In this document: piece after piece, positions 12,229 to 24,440 of the stretch | How the letters are laid out: each line of letters starts with the position of its first letter | How positions within the stretch are numbered: position 1 is the first letter of the stretch | Origin: Plecoglossus altivelis | Lineage: Eukaryota; Chordata; Actinopteri; Osmeriformes; Plecoglossidae | Direction of reading: 5' to 3' | DNA: 64,000 nucleotides | Assembly (NCBI GenBank): GCA_036571765.1 | Contig: BROE01000005.1 | Coordinates: 7,177,422-7,241,421 of the forward strand | Notes under the pieces: generated by a model | Told to the model about the DNA's origin: nothing | The model's database searches: none | The model's input: only the letters and a program-made list of their open reading frames with translations | Made by a program: the position numbers and the translations under genes

Positions 12229-12394
12229 GACAGATAGACAGACAGGCCTGCAGACAGGCAGCCAAACTGACAGACAGACAGGAAGACAAGCAGGCAGGAA
12301 GGAAGACGGACAGGCAGGCAGGCAGGCAGACAGACAGACAGACAGGCAGGACAGCAGGCAGCAGCAGAGCAGAGGCAGGAGGCAGGCAGGCAGT
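12229..12394 (+). repeat. CAGA/CAGG tetranucleotide array
   Basis: About 165 bases of mixed CAGA and CAGG units with a CAGCAGCAG segment near 12356. It yields Arg/Gln/Thr-rich open frames on + and Cys/Leu/Pro-rich frames on -, none of which are genes. Confidence 0.9.
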
Positions 12395-14777
12395 CTGACA
12401 GAAAGCTCCCTGTTTCTCTCTGATCAATCAGTCCATCTGCCTGTACTCCACAGTCAACTTGACAGCCTGCTTCCTCTAACAAGCATCTCGTCTGCTACAC
12501 ATTCCACCTCTTTTTTCAGAGTGGATGTAATAAAAAATAATAAAAAAACGGAACTGTATTATCCTTCAGGAATCCAGCCTGCCCTTCTGGCCCTGTGCAG
12601 AGTCGGGCAGGGTTTTATGTGTGCGTAATGACATTCGGTGGAGCAGCTTGGCATTAAAAACAGCTACAACTCTTCCTGAATTGAGTCCCCCGGGCCTCCA
12701 CTGAAAATCCATTCTTTTCCTGCTTCTTCTTTCCGCCTGCGTCCTTGTATCTTAGCCTCTGTCCATCAATGTTGTAGTTGCATCCTTTGTTTCACTTTGG
12801 GAAATCTTAAGCTCTATTTAGTGGATTATTCTTCCTCTTGCATTGAGATACTAATGAAAAACGGCGTCAATTGGAATTCATTTCATCCAATCGCTGCCGA
12901 TATCTGAATGAAGAGTGAGGTGACCCTGGCTGACAGATGAACGCAACAGTATCACGTTGTGCTCTCGGTGAGTTACGATGTGCTTCCTGAATATGGCCAC
13001 GCCCCTCCCCAGCACATTGTCAAGCCCACTATCCTCCATCTGGATCAGCCTGGGGAAAGCCTGCAGCCGGAGGAAGACATACTACCGCCATTGTTTTAGC
13101 TCCTGATGGGAGCGGCGGGGGGGGGGAGGGTGAGAGAGGTCCTCACCTCATGGTTCCGACTGATGAGTGATGGTGATTGTGCTAGTGCCATTGAACTGAT
13201 GTTGGCACCTGGTGTGCCTCATGCTGGGCAGACAGCAGTCTGGGTACAGCTTCAGCCAGCCTGCACCCTCACCGGTTCTCATAAACAACAGCGACGGACA
13301 GCTAAAAGGATCGCTATGGGGAAATGAAGTCATCGTGATAACACATGAGGTCATTTCTGGCAGTTTTAGTCAACTCTGACAGGATTTGTCATTGCTGTCA
13401 TTGTAAAGCCCCTGCAGGCGTAACATGTATCTGTAGAAGCAAGACTGGACAGATAGAACCTAATTATTTGTGGTGTTTGTACCCATATCCTAACCCTAAC
13501 TCTTAGGCAAGAGATGGCATGGTAGCAACTATAAAAGCTGTTGTAACTTGGAGAGCAACAGAGATATTCAGTTGTCATGTGATATCAGTTGAGGAGACCA
13601 GCGCCTGTGTCGGCTCAGTAAATGGATCTCTCTGTGTTTGGTAAGAGGAGTCCAAGAAATAGGTATAAAACAGGCCATAAAGATATCAGTCACCCCTCCA
13701 CCCCCCACCTTTCTCCCGGCCTCATCCACTCTCACACTCTGCTCTCTAATCCTAGCTTTCAGGAGGGTAAGTGATAGCCTTGTGGAACGTTAAAAACAGG
13801 ATGATCTGCTGCAAATGGCTGAGGCATTCATGCTGATCATTCCAGACTGGGGGACCGATCATCACGGTGAGACGCCGGGAGATACTGTTTCACTCCCCTC
13901 ACTAATGTCATCAGATCAGAGGACTAGAGGACTCACCCTCTTCCTCCCTCCCTCCTCTGCTCCTCCTCCTCCTCTTCTCCCCCGTCGAAGCCTGTTGTAG
14001 GTCTGGTTTCAGGGTTAGATTGCAGACCTATCTCAGTCCTCTCTTTATCACTCCTCAGACCTAAGGTCTCTCCGTAACACCTGCTTATATCCCCAGTCTT
14101 CTCCAAGGCTGTTCTCTCCGTGTGGGAACAGCATGCTCTTTCATCTGTGATCCTGTCATTGGCTGGTGTGGTCGGAGGAGGCGTGTCTCCAGCCTACCCC
14201 AGGCTCTTATCTGGGTCATAAATCCCAGTGAAGCCTCCTAATCACAGATTAATAGGCAGGCAGATAGGGAGCGTCCTGCCACATGCTGCCTTCCTTATCT
14301 CTCACCTAGAGACCCTGTCATGGCCCTCCGCAGGGCTTCTATAGCACTTTGCAAAAGTTCAACTTTGGCATGTTTGTTTATGGGATGATAGCACTGGGAT
14401 GACTTTATGGCGGACACGGCATCGTGGATTATCAGACTCGCATCGTTAAGTGATTTGGCGCGATTAGTTTTCACGAGTGTCCTGGGAGCGCGGAGGCCTT
14501 ATCTATAGAGGAAGCACTGGCATAGCTGTCCTGGTTTGGCACAGCACAGGTGACAGCAGTAACAACAGCTCTAAAGTGCTCGTCTGTCCTCTCTCATGTG
14601 TGGTCTCTGGGGCAGAGGACAGGCGGCTGGCTGGCTCTCCTCCTCTCTCAGCTCCTGCCAACAGGTCCCAGTGACAAGGACAGGAAGAGAAGCGAGAGAG
14701 GCCTCTTCCCATTTGAAGTTCGAGATGTTACTGGAGCTGAAATTCTTATCTTCCTCCAAGCTCTCTTTCTCTTTAAA

Positions 14778-14778
14778 C

Positions 14779-14832
<54 letters not shown>
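14778..14832 (+). repeat. CT microsatellite
   Basis: Near-perfect (CT)n of about 55 bases with a single CTCG interruption. Confidence 0.92.
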
Positions 14833-14835
<3 letters not shown>

Positions 14836-15426
14836 CTATGCTAGTTGCAGATTAATTTCAGAGTGTGGATTGTAATAAAAATGTAATATGTATGACTTTG
14901 CCTTGCGGGCACATTGGTTTTTAATGGTGGGAAGCCCGTCTAAGATGAGGATTTGAGTACACCCTGCTGTTTCTGACTGGAGCAGCCCTGCTTGCCTGTT
15001 TCTTTTTGGCTGTTTTGGTTCTCTGGCTGTTTTGAGCCTTTTGAATCAAGGCATTTGTCTGAGTCTCTCAGTCTATATGTTCAATTGTCAACATGTCCAC
15101 CCCCCCCTCCCTCTTCCCATTGTATTGATCTTTGATAAAAGGACCGTTATCATTTTTACCGCAGCCTATCATAGTAATAACTGTCATGGCGCCCCGAGGG
15201 AGTTGTTAATGCTTATCTCTGTCCGTCTACTCATGATCCACTCAATGTGTCCTCTATGGAAATGAAGTGGTTTGCATCCCATGAACCCCAGAACCTCAGG
15301 CTGGGGCAGTTAGCATGAGGGTTCTGTGGTAAGGTAGGATCACTGCTTCCCTGCCTTTTGTTCTAAACCTTTTGTTCTGTGTTGCCTGGGAGGGTCTCCA
15401 AGGGCCTCTTCATCAGGCCAGGGTGT

Positions 15427-15500
15427 ACAGTAACAGTGCAGTCAGTGAGTAACAGTACAGTAACAGTACAGTCAGTGAGTAACAGTACAGTAACAGTGCT
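15427..15500 (+). repeat. 30-bp tandem repeat (ACAGTAACAGT / AGTCAGTGAGT)
   Basis: AGTCAGTGAGTAACAGTACA occurs at 15441 and again at 15471, giving a 30-base period over about 2.5 copies. Confidence 0.88.
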
Positions 15501-15570
15501 GACAGAGCTCTTGTCTGAAGAGCCATTAAGCTTCTCTCTCGCTCTGGTGGAGAGGAGGCTCCGTGCCGTC

Positions 15571-15650
15571 TATCCATCCATTCATCCATCCCTCCATCCA
15601 TCTATTTATTCATCAATCCATCCCTCCCTCCCTCCCTCCCTCCCTCCCTC
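15571..15650 (+). repeat. ATCC / CCCT tetranucleotide repeat
   Basis: (ATCC)n merging into about eight copies of (CCCT), 80 bases in total. Confidence 0.9.
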
Positions 15651-17019
15651 AGGAGATCCTTAGACACTGTAGAAGTTCTACAGTTCCAAAGAGAGCTGTG
15701 TGAGGAGACTGCGTGCGTCCCAGGTGACAGTGTCAGCGGACCACTCCTCTGTGTGTGGATGGTGGATGTTGTTTCAGAGTTGCAGAGTACGATGGATGGA
15801 CGATGGACGATGGGAGGGTTGTTAATTACCTCTGTAGCGAGCGCTGCCTCCCTCCCGCTCATCTTTACTGCAAGGTTGTGTGTGCGTGTGTTTGTGTGTG
15901 TCTGTAAATGAGATAAAAGGCTGTGTAGAGGAGAGGGCTGAGGAGAAGAAGAATCCAGCCTCAGGCAGCGATCGATCAGATCCGTGCTGTAGAACTCTCA
16001 GCAGCCCTCTGGTGTAGCTCTGATCTCACATTTTCTTTCGGGAGCGAGAGAGCAAAAGGGGGTGTTAGGGGGGGGGGGTGGAGAAGAGAGCGAGGGCTGT
16101 GGTGGAATGGAGGAAAGCGGTGGAGAGAGAGGAGTGGAGAGATATGGGCGGTGTGGAGAGAGTGGACGATGTACAAAACAAGCTCACGCACGCACAAACT
16201 GGTGAGTCTAAGTGTTGGATCGCTAATAGAGCGCATCGAGATAAGGTTTGGGGCTGCTTAATGTGAGGTCTTTGTTGCAAACTTGCCCAGCCACTGTGAG
16301 GCCTGAGAGAGACACTACTGTGCACTGCATGCTACACGGCCTCCCCCACAGATTTCCACATCTAAATAGTTAACGGTGCGCCCTTAGAACCTGGCCGTTC
16401 CAGACTGATCTAAATTAAAAAGGAACCGGATCAGTTGAAGAGGGAGAACCGATTGAGGATCACAGCTGCGAGGAACTTCAAAGTTCCTCTTTAATAAAAC
16501 ATACTCATCTGTGTTCTCTGGTGAAGGCCGAGCTAGCTAGCCGGGTGGTGGAGAGGACTTGGAGGAGCTAGCGCAGCATAGCGTGGGGTGTTTGCCTACG
16601 TCTCAGCCCTGATTCGCTGTCAGACCAAAGGAGTGGGCCTCGTTAGCCAGTAGCCTGCAGGATCAAAGTCTGCCACTGCACAGCTTACAAATGGGGGTTA
16701 ATTAGTGGCGCCTCTCCCAACTCCTACAGATGGAACCCTCAACGGAGGTTGGACATTTGTATTAGGTTGATTCTTGTTTGTAGTCAGAGGAAGATATTGC
16801 TCTGTCTGTACTTCCCTGGGCTTGTTATTCCATCCTGTCCTGGTTGCGAGGTCATCCATGCACGTCGGCTATGATCCTGCACATAGCTGGAGTTAAGCCT
16901 TGGGTGGAGACAGCAACACCAGCAGCACCAAGCTGCCATTGAACCCACAGCAAAGGGGGGGGGGGGACAAAGGAGTGAATAGAAGTGAATAAGGTATTCA
17001 GCATTGTGTCGTGTATTTG

Positions 17020-17320
17020 AGGATGGGGTTAATTATCTTCCCGTTGGCTCTCTGTTTGGGTTGGAGTGATTAATCTTGTCTTTTAGCTGGCTCTAATTCT
17101 GCTGACGTTCCTTCTAATCAGCGGTGACCACAGAAAGATGCTCTCTCAGCACCAGATTTATTTTTCTGAGGGGTTCAAGGAAGGGGGGGGGGCTGGGGGT
17201 GGGGCAGATGCTTGGAGGAAGGGGGGCATTGAAATGAGGCAGTGTGGCGAGTCCACGGGATTCTGGGGAAAATTAATTGTTGGCCTGTGCCACCAATTAG
17301 TCCCAGATCCCTATAATTGG
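17020..17320 (+). promoter_or_regulatory. Candidate regulatory segment upstream of exon 2
   Basis: A non-coding stretch with several TTAATTA/TAATTG-type cores (near 17030, 17070, 17270, 17300) and ACCAATTAGT. A G-run interrupts it near 17185. Position about 0.8 kb before exon 2 is suggestive only; no family-level match can be claimed. Confidence 0.18.
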
Positions 17321-17996
17321 AGCAGAATGGGCTTCAACAGCCATGTATGGAGATATGACACACACACGCACATTTTCTATGCCTGGGGCTTAATGCCAGT
17401 GAACTCGTTTGCATATAAAGCAGGTTTGATAGCCATAGCTCGTTGCTCCCAGCGCAGTAGTAAGGACCTGAGATAACATGAGAGTAGGATGCTGACACAC
17501 CCTGTCCGCCCACTGCTGCTCTGTCTTCCCTGCGTTCCTCTCCAAGTAGAGGGAGAGTTGCTCCAGATATAGATAGATTTCCCAAACAGGTCCGTCCCTG
17601 GACACCCAAGTCACTCGTTACTGTCCTCCGTCTCTCGTCTCCCCCCCCTCCTTCTGCTCTTCTGTTCATCTGCTCTGTGCTTTGATCTATAAAATGACAG
17701 AGTCACATAGCTGGGTCGTTGCTCAGCTCCACTAAAGAACACGCTGCTGTAATTAAAGGGTGACTGCAGCCTCTGCCTGCTCGTTTGGAGCTGTTGCAGC
17801 TGGGTTGATCTGCACCTGCGAGGCTGTTTCGCAGTCCTGTAACACCACGCCATGTTCACCCTCTCTCCTCGTCTCCTGCATCCTGTCCCTCAGTTCAAAC
17901 CTTATCAATCGTAGGCTGTAATGATGTATCATGATGATTCTGTAGGGAATCACAGAAAGACACGGTAACCTTTCGAGAAGCTAGAGTGTCTTGCCC

Positions 17997-17999
17997 TCT

Positions 18000-18032
<33 letters not shown>

Positions 18033-18035
18033 CAG
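17997..18035 (+). repeat. CT microsatellite acting as the exon 2 polypyrimidine tract
   Basis: About 35 pyrimidines, mostly perfect (CT)n, run directly into CCAG, the acceptor of exon 2. The splice acceptor therefore depends on a length-variable microsatellite. Confidence 0.85.
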
Positions 18036-18358
18036 ATCCGTCGTGCCCAGGAGGATCTCTCGCCGACTGCGGGAGCATCCTAGACGTGATTGTGTTCAAG
18101 GTCTGGAGGCGGCCACCCTCAACTGCAAGGCGGAGGGGCGGCCCACCCCCACGGTGGAGTGGTACAAAGACGGGGAGCGGGTGGAGACGGACCGGGACAA
18201 CCCTCGCTCCCAGCGCATGCTGCTGCCCAGCGGCTCCCTCTTCTTCCTGCGCATCGTCCACGGACGCCGCAGCAAACCGGACGAGGGCTCCTACGTGTGC
18301 GTCGCCCGTAACTACCTGGGGGAGGCCGTGAGCCACAACGCTTCGCTGGAAGTAGCCA
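18036..18358 (+). CDS. robo2: robo2-type receptor, exon 2 (first Ig domain)
   Basis: From about 18073 the exon reads as the Robo Ig1 domain. It has the first cysteine in TLNC (codon 18124-18126), the core tryptophan in VEWYKDGERVE (codon 18160-18162), LLPSGSLFFLRIVHGRR, and the second cysteine in DEGSYVCVARNYLGEAVS (codon 18298-18300). An NAS glycosylation sequon follows. KDGERVE and HGRRSKPDEGSYVC match vertebrate ROBO2 rather than ROBO1 (KGGERVE, HGRKSRPDEGVYVC). Ig1 is the main Slit-binding domain of Robo receptors. The exon ends GCCA|GTAAGT in phase 1. The oddity is at the start: the Robo consensus predicts 327 nt, but 323 are present, with several small gains and losses before 18110. Splicing from exon 1 as written therefore enters the wrong frame. 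The intact, conserved 250-base body suggests a local sequence error next to the microsatellite rather than a dead gene. Confidence 0.85.
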
Positions 18359-18927
18359 GTAAGTGCAGCTGGGGCTTTTCTTATTTCCTGTTGGTCTGGA
18401 TGAAGGAGCAGGGTGGTAGTGAATAGCTAGCTTCAGTTTCCTTCTCTGTTCCTGGCCTCAATGTGCTCATTGGGTTGGATAATCTCCCAGGAGATGGCCA
18501 GGATGTGTTTGGCCCTGCGGTCTCAGAAGGCCAGAGGCCTGGGGAGCCTGGGGGGGTAGAGATGCCCTGATCATCCCAGGGTGAGCGCTCCTCTATAGGG
18601 CCCAGGGTAGGAGGCAGGGTGGGTGACACAATGGTAACAAAGCTCTCTCTGTTGTCTGCTGTTTGTTAGGGAGATGGCTAAAAGCTCCTATACACAAACC
18701 AGGCTACTCATTGTGAGTCTGAGCTAGGTCATTTTTTTTATGGAGAGCGCTAGCTTGCTATCGCAGTCATTTAGCTGGAAGACTGGCGGTGTCACGGAAA
18801 TGTGGTCCTCTTTATTGTCCGCTAGAACTCCTTAATGACAGCCCGGCTTTGATGTGGAGTGCACAGATAGCATCATGCTGAGGGGCAGGGAGCGTGGAAA
18901 TGGTTTAGGAGGCCAACTCAGTCAGTA

Positions 18928-18980
18928 TAGTAAATAGAAGAATAAAGTAGAAATAGAATAGAATAAATAGAATAAAGAAG
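18928..18980 (+). repeat. AATAGA/AATAAA short A-rich repeat
   Basis: About 50 bases of AATAG and AATAAAG variants in otherwise ordinary intron sequence. Confidence 0.75.
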
Positions 18981-19252
18981 GCATACGAAACCTTTCCTTC
19001 ATTCACTGAGCATTTAGCTTCAGAGTCTTTTCTCCTGGTGCGATTGTTTTTGTCCGATTCATTTGAAGGCTTCTTCTAGCGAGTGAGGTCAGCTCTTCTA
19101 CCATTTTCAGTTAGCTGTCCTGCAGATCTGCAGAAGGAACGTCCAGGAGAGAGAGGGCGGCGCGGGGGGGGGGATCTCAGATATCAACTTCTTTTCAAGC
19201 ACGCACAGGAGCTGTCACCAAGGCTCTCATTGTAATCTAATCAAGACAGAGG

Positions 19253-19330
19253 GAGAGAGCCTGAGAGAGAGCTGAAGAGAGAGAGAGAAGGATGTGTGTG
19301 TGGTGGTGGTGGTGGTGTGGTGGGGGGGGC
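19253..19330 (+). repeat. GA, GT and GGT compound microsatellite
   Basis: (GA)n leads into (GT)n, then (GGT)5 and a G8 run within 80 bases. Confidence 0.85.
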
Positions 19331-19971
19331 AAAGTATTTTTTAGGATGCTGGGAACGGGGGAGGTGTGTGGGGGGGGGTCGTACGGAGGCCAGGGGGGCA
19401 TCGCTCAAAGCTCTCCCTCATAGGCTTGGGCACAGACACACTGAACAGGGTTTTCAGATGTGTGCACTTTAGTTCTGGATTGCTCGATTCAGTGGTGAAG
19501 GAATTCCTCATCTGAAAAGAGATATCTAGAGATGATGGCATAGCTGAGTGTGACAGCTGTGTGGGGTGCTGTCCAAAGATGAGTTGCCCTAGGACAGTGG
19601 ATGGGCGCGATGCCCATAGATACCTACTGAAATCTAATATCGTTTGCACTCCTTACCTCTGCTATTCAATCGGTTTTATGGCCGTCCTTCTCTCCAGCTG
19701 ATGAAATTCATCCGCTAGACCCGTAGATGATCCATGTGTTTGGCACATGACTCGAGTTTCCATAAGCAAGAATGCTAAAAATATTTGACCAATAGTCGAG
19801 GAAACAGGGTGTTTATTTCAGAGGTGGGTTTTTCTGGTCCAGGAACAAGAGGCTTGGAGCAGTGGTGGAGGACAGAGTAGAGATCTGCCACTCCGACCAC
19901 GACTCCGGGGCGGCTTATTCTGTACAAGGTTCAAACAGAACCATAATGATATAGTTCTGAACTCCAGAACT

Positions 19972-19972
19972 G

Positions 19973-20014
<42 letters not shown>

Positions 20015-20510
20015 TATCTCTCTCTTTTGCCCCTCTCTCTTGCCTCTCTCTCTTGCCTCTTGCCTCTCTCTCGCCTTTCTCTCTCACCTCTCTCCCTCTC
20101 TTGCCTCTCTTATTTGCCTCTCTCTTTCACCTCTCTCACCTCTCTCTCTTGCCTTTCTCTCTCTCACCTCTCTCTCTCACCTCTCTCTCTTGCCTCTCTC
20201 TCTCGCCTCTCCCTCTCTTGCCTTTCTCTCTCGCCTCTCTCTCACCTCTTTCTCTCGCCTCTCTGTCTCATGACTCTCTCCTTTCCCTCTCTTGCCTCTC
20301 TCTTGCCTCTCTCTTGCCTCTCTCTCTCTCGCCTCTCTCTCTCGCCTCTGTCTCTCTCTCGTCTCTCTCTCTCGCCTCTCTCTCTCGCCTCTCTCTCTCG
20401 CCTTTCTCTTGCCTTTCTCTCTCACCTCTCTCTCGCCTCTCCCTCTCTTGCCTTTCTCTTTTGCCTCTCTCTTTCTTGCTTCTCTCTCTCTGTCTCTCTT
20501 TCACTCGCTT
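19972..20510 (+). repeat. Polypyrimidine minisatellite (CTCTCTCTCGCCT family)
   Basis: About 540 bases with almost no purines on the + strand, apart from single G or A in GCC/ACC interruptions. Variants of CTCTCTCTTGCCT, CTCTCTCGCCT and CTCTCTCACCT repeat with a loose 12-14 base period. Open frames of up to 207 codons cross it in all + frames because it lacks stop codons. They are not genes. Confidence 0.92.
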
Positions 20511-20590
20511 TCTGGCCTCCTCACGCTCTCCTAAATATAATTATGTTGTTGGAGCTGAGATAGAACCTAGTAAGACGGAAAAGGAGGAAG

Positions 20591-20591
20591 A

Positions 20592-20626
<35 letters not shown>

Positions 20627-20649
20627 GAGAGAGAGGGAGAGAGAGGGAG
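20591..20649 (+). repeat. GA microsatellite
   Basis: (GA)n of about 60 bases, 80 bases after the long CT tract and of opposite strand polarity. Confidence 0.9.
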
Positions 20650-22763
20650 CCTATGAGCTTTTTACAAGATTCATGAAACTGCAGAGCAAGGACTCGGCAT
20701 GCCATCAACCAAATCCACACTGTGTTAAACAACAGCTTAGACTGCGTGCTTGTATTTGGTGAAGATGTCAGCCAAAGACCCTGTTCTGGTTTCGGCAAAT
20801 GGCCTGAATCATTTTAAACATGGCGTGTTAGCGGGGGGAAACTTGGCTTGACCCCACTGCGAGTTGAAACGGCAGTATTCCGGATCCGAACCATCCGTTT
20901 CCAGCTAAACCCCCGAGAAGGAAGTGTAGGCTTTAACAGTGTTTACACTGCAGAGCTCGCTTGGTCCTGTGAGGTTTCTCTTTAAAAGCTAAGAACACAT
21001 TTCGTAGAGCTGTTATTCTAAGGGACTGCTTTTTACTGTTCCTCTACGCTCTGCAGAGTGTAAACATAATCCATGTTTCAACAGGTTGTGTTTTGCCAGG
21101 CTACGCAGCTAACTGAGTGTGTTTGGTTTATCATTAACCGCATGTACAGTGCATCTCTCCATCTGACCTTCTTATCAAAGCATGAGGGAATGCACCTACT
21201 AGGCATGCCCCTTGCGTGGACCCAAACAAGCCCAAGACAGGACTCTTCCCGTTCCCCTTGTTATTATTTGTCTTGGAATTCGAACGCACCATCTAATGAG
21301 TCTTCCTTGTTCCCATAGGATGGCAGGAAACTATGGTTTAGACAATGGTGGTGGATTTCATCATCTTGAGTGACAAAGTGGCTTGTTAACCGAGGATAGT
21401 CTGGATGTGGTTTAGGCTGACTTCACTGTTGCCTTCTGGCTTGATTTCAGCCCCCCTGTTATGTAACGTTCAGTTTTAATCTACACTATCAAGCTGTCTT
21501 CTGAAAGGCTGAGAGGAATCCCACACTGTGAAGAGATTTTTTCCCCCCTCCTGCACTTTTCTCCTAAAAACCTTAAACTTTTAGCTGCAGCTGTGAAAAC
21601 AAGGATCAAAGCCAAGGACTGTTTTAGACAAGAAAAAAAAGAAAAACAAAAGAATTTTCGGGCAAGTCTTCCAGACGCAGAACATACTTCTCATCTCTTG
21701 CTTTTTTTCGTGTGTTAATGTGTCAACACTGTGTGGGTGCCCCTGGAAGGAATATCTTCTCTTAATCGCCCTCCCACCCCGCCCCTCCTCTCTCTCCTTC
21801 CACCCTTCTCCGATTGCAGCCAACCATCCGCTCATGTAGAATCGTCTCCGCGCTGGCATCGACCTGGGCCGTATCAAAGCAGATTCTCTCATCCTCTGCG
21901 CTGTCGCGAGGCTCTAAGAATAGCTTGTTTCCTCTTCCCTGCGTGGAGAGATAATGAAGTGACTTCATGGATGGCACACCGCTTCACTTGTGGAGGAGAT
22001 AAGCTCCTGACCAGTGCTTTGCATGGGGCCGCATTGCGGTCAGGGGAACTGGATGGTTGTCTGCTGGTCTGGTTGGCTGGTTGTCTCCTGGTACGACTTT
22101 GAGGTTGTCTCCTAGTCTGGATAGTTAGCCTGCTGGTGTGGCTGTTTCTTGTCTAAGATCACAATGAGGGCTCAAGTTACCCCCCCACCCCCCACCCCCC
22201 ATTCCAGCATGGACTTTATAGATACATGGATTGTATTTCACCCCTCTTTCATCCTAGATCCTTTTCCCATCAGATATTACACTGGTTTTCTCCAACTCTC
22301 CCCCTCTCCCTCTGCTAGCCTCTGATATGGAGACGTCACTCCTCTGTCCCGCTCCACCGGCTTGCAGACTCAGACCGCGGTGGGCAGACTGGCCAATAGG
22401 CCGGCATCTCTTGTGGTCTCTGAGGAAAGAGGAGGGGAAAAAAAGCAGTTCCACTGAAAAACCCCTTCTCCATTTTTCCATCATTATCTTGTTAGGAAGT
22501 TTGACCGTTCCATATCTTTACAGTGACTTTGGTTTTACGCTTTTGCTTTGCTGTAAGCTGTGAGTGGCTGATTGGGGGATGGGAGGGAGTAAAGGAATAT
22601 TTATCTCAAATACACTTAAGCCTGAAATGACACGGTAAACTACAGGCTAACATCTCATTACACTCCCTTAGGACACAACTGTCAACTCCATCACTTCTTA
22701 ATCTCTCCTAGAATAGCTCACACAACACGCGAATAACAATTAGATTGCTATTAATCCATATGC

Positions 22764-22887
22764 ATAGAGAAGGAGAGAAAGGGAGAGAGGAAGGGAAAGA
22801 GGGATGGAGGGAGGGAGGGAGAGAGAGAGGGAGGGAGAGAGAGGGAGGGAGAGAGGGAGGAAGGAAGAGAGAAAAAAGACTGAGAGA
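22764..22887 (+). repeat. GAGGGA/GAGA polypurine repeat
   Basis: About 120 bases of GGGA and GA units. The opposite strand gives Ser/Leu/Pro open frames only. Confidence 0.9.
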
Positions 22888-22949
22888 TTTATTACTATGC
22901 ATGCCACATATGGTCTGCCAAACATAGCGTGTTCTGCACTTTAGGCTTT

Positions 22950-23075
22950 TTGCATTTAATCAGAGCAGCCCATGTAATTAAAACAGTCTCATTTATTTGT
23001 TGCCTGTGGTCGATAGCTATATGCCACTATGTGTGAGAAGGTGCAGGATTCCTAATGTCATTTGCATCAGGAAAA
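22950..23075 (+). promoter_or_regulatory. Candidate regulatory segment (octamer and TAAT cores)
   Basis: An AT-rich non-repetitive segment with ATGTAATTAAAAC near 22971 and the POU octamer ATTTGCAT at 23060-23067. Weak, motif-only evidence. Confidence 0.15.
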
Positions 23076-23650
23076 AAACGAAACATGTTGCTAAAGTGAG
23101 CGTGAGACGGCCAGTTTCTGTCTCCTCCGACCAAAGGGCCTCATTAGCATAAAGATCAGGTGACAAGAATATAGGCCTAATCTAATTGACCCAGAATGCA
23201 TCTCTTTCTGAACTCATTATAGCCTATGGTGCAAGGGGCTGCTTTCTCCTTCAGTCGTGTCACTGTGTGTCAAACATCACGCTGATGTTGGGCTTTTTAG
23301 AGCATGGAGATCTTTCCCTCCCCAGCCTCCCCCAACACACCCCCACTCTCCCCACACCCTCCCCCCAGACCTCCCCGCAGGGAAGACGCTGCTGGGCTCA
23401 GGACCCAGGCCAAGCGTGAAAGCTGTCCACTCTGGGATACAGAGGGTGTGGGGGACCATGAAGGGGGGCCAGGGGGCCGGGGGCCAGGGGCCGGGGGATA
23501 GCAGCAGCCCCTCCCCATCTCCTGGTCACTCTCCTGGGGCTTTGTCCTCCCCAGCAGGATGTGGGGAGGGGGCCAACACTGGGCCAGAGATCACAGTGCA
23601 GGAGAAGAGAAGCGGACACACTCCAGCTGTGTGGCCAGGGAGAGGGCTGT

Positions 23651-23717
23651 GGATGGATGAATGGATGCATGGCTGGATGGATGGATGCATGGCTGGATGG
23701 ATGGGTGGATGGGTAGA
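23651..23717 (+). repeat. GGAT microsatellite with 20-bp higher-order unit
   Basis: The block ATGGATGCATGGCTGGATGG occurs twice in tandem at 23661 and 23681, flanked by further GGAT units. Confidence 0.88.
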
Positions 23718-24440
23718 TCTCTGTTAGGGTAACACGATTGGACAGAATGGTGACGGAATACAGTGCGTGTGTGCGTGCGTCACGTGTGTGTCTTCATTAA
23801 TCCATCACCGTGCGCGTGCAAGATGCCCCCTCCATCGCACTCGGGTGAACAATGCCCAGTGAATGGCTGCGTGAAGGGGGCTCTCCCCCCAGCAGAGTGG
23901 GCAGAGGGACAGATCTCCAGAGATCCATCACCCCTGGCCCCACCCTGCTCTGACAGCCTGCTGGGCTGAGCCAGTGTTCCTGTTCCCCCACATGGAAGAA
24001 TACACTGCCTGCTTGCGTTGCCACCCTTAAGATTGTTGTTTTGAACGACTGTCCTGTTTTCTTTTTGTGTGTGTTGTTTTTTCAAGCTTTCCCGGCACAC
24101 AAAATGTCTCCAATTCCTCCTCCAAGTAAGATGAAGGTTAGGATTAGAGTGTGGGTGATGTTATGGCTATTTCTGACTCTGGTCTACAACAGGGATAGGT
24201 TGAGGTGTGACAGCAAGATTACAGTTAAGATTTGGGTGACTGCTAACTAAAACCCTATTCCTTCAAATGCAGGTTAAAGTTAGACATGCAGTGGTTAGAA
24301 GAATCAGTTCATTCATACTAGACACATTCTGCATCCTTGGGTTATTTTTTAGTGGTAGTGTACATTTCATTTGCCAGGATAACTTACACTCTGTAAGCCA
24401 ATGATCTCATCTGAGAAACAACCTTGCTTTGTCACGCTCA

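Larger units (their letters stand above)
3806..18035 (+). other. robo2: robo2 intron 1
   Basis: About 14.2 kb between the signal-peptide exon and the Ig1 exon, bounded by GTAAGA and a CT-rich tract ending CCAG. No further exon is visible. The content is ordinary intron sequence broken by microsatellites (near 5.0-5.2, 6.5, 9.65, 10.1, 12.2, 14.8 and 15.6 kb), a C-rich/G-rich block at 7.3-7.5 kb and a C-rich tract at 11.3 kb. AT-rich stretches with TAATTA-type sites occur at about 7.0-7.2 and 17.0-17.3 kb and may be regulatory. Between these the sequence shows nothing I can name. Confidence 0.7.

Noticed and set aside
20027..20676. Overlapping 150-200 codon Leu/Ser open frames on +
   Set aside because: They lie in the CT-rich minisatellite, are open in all three frames, and have no start context or domain.
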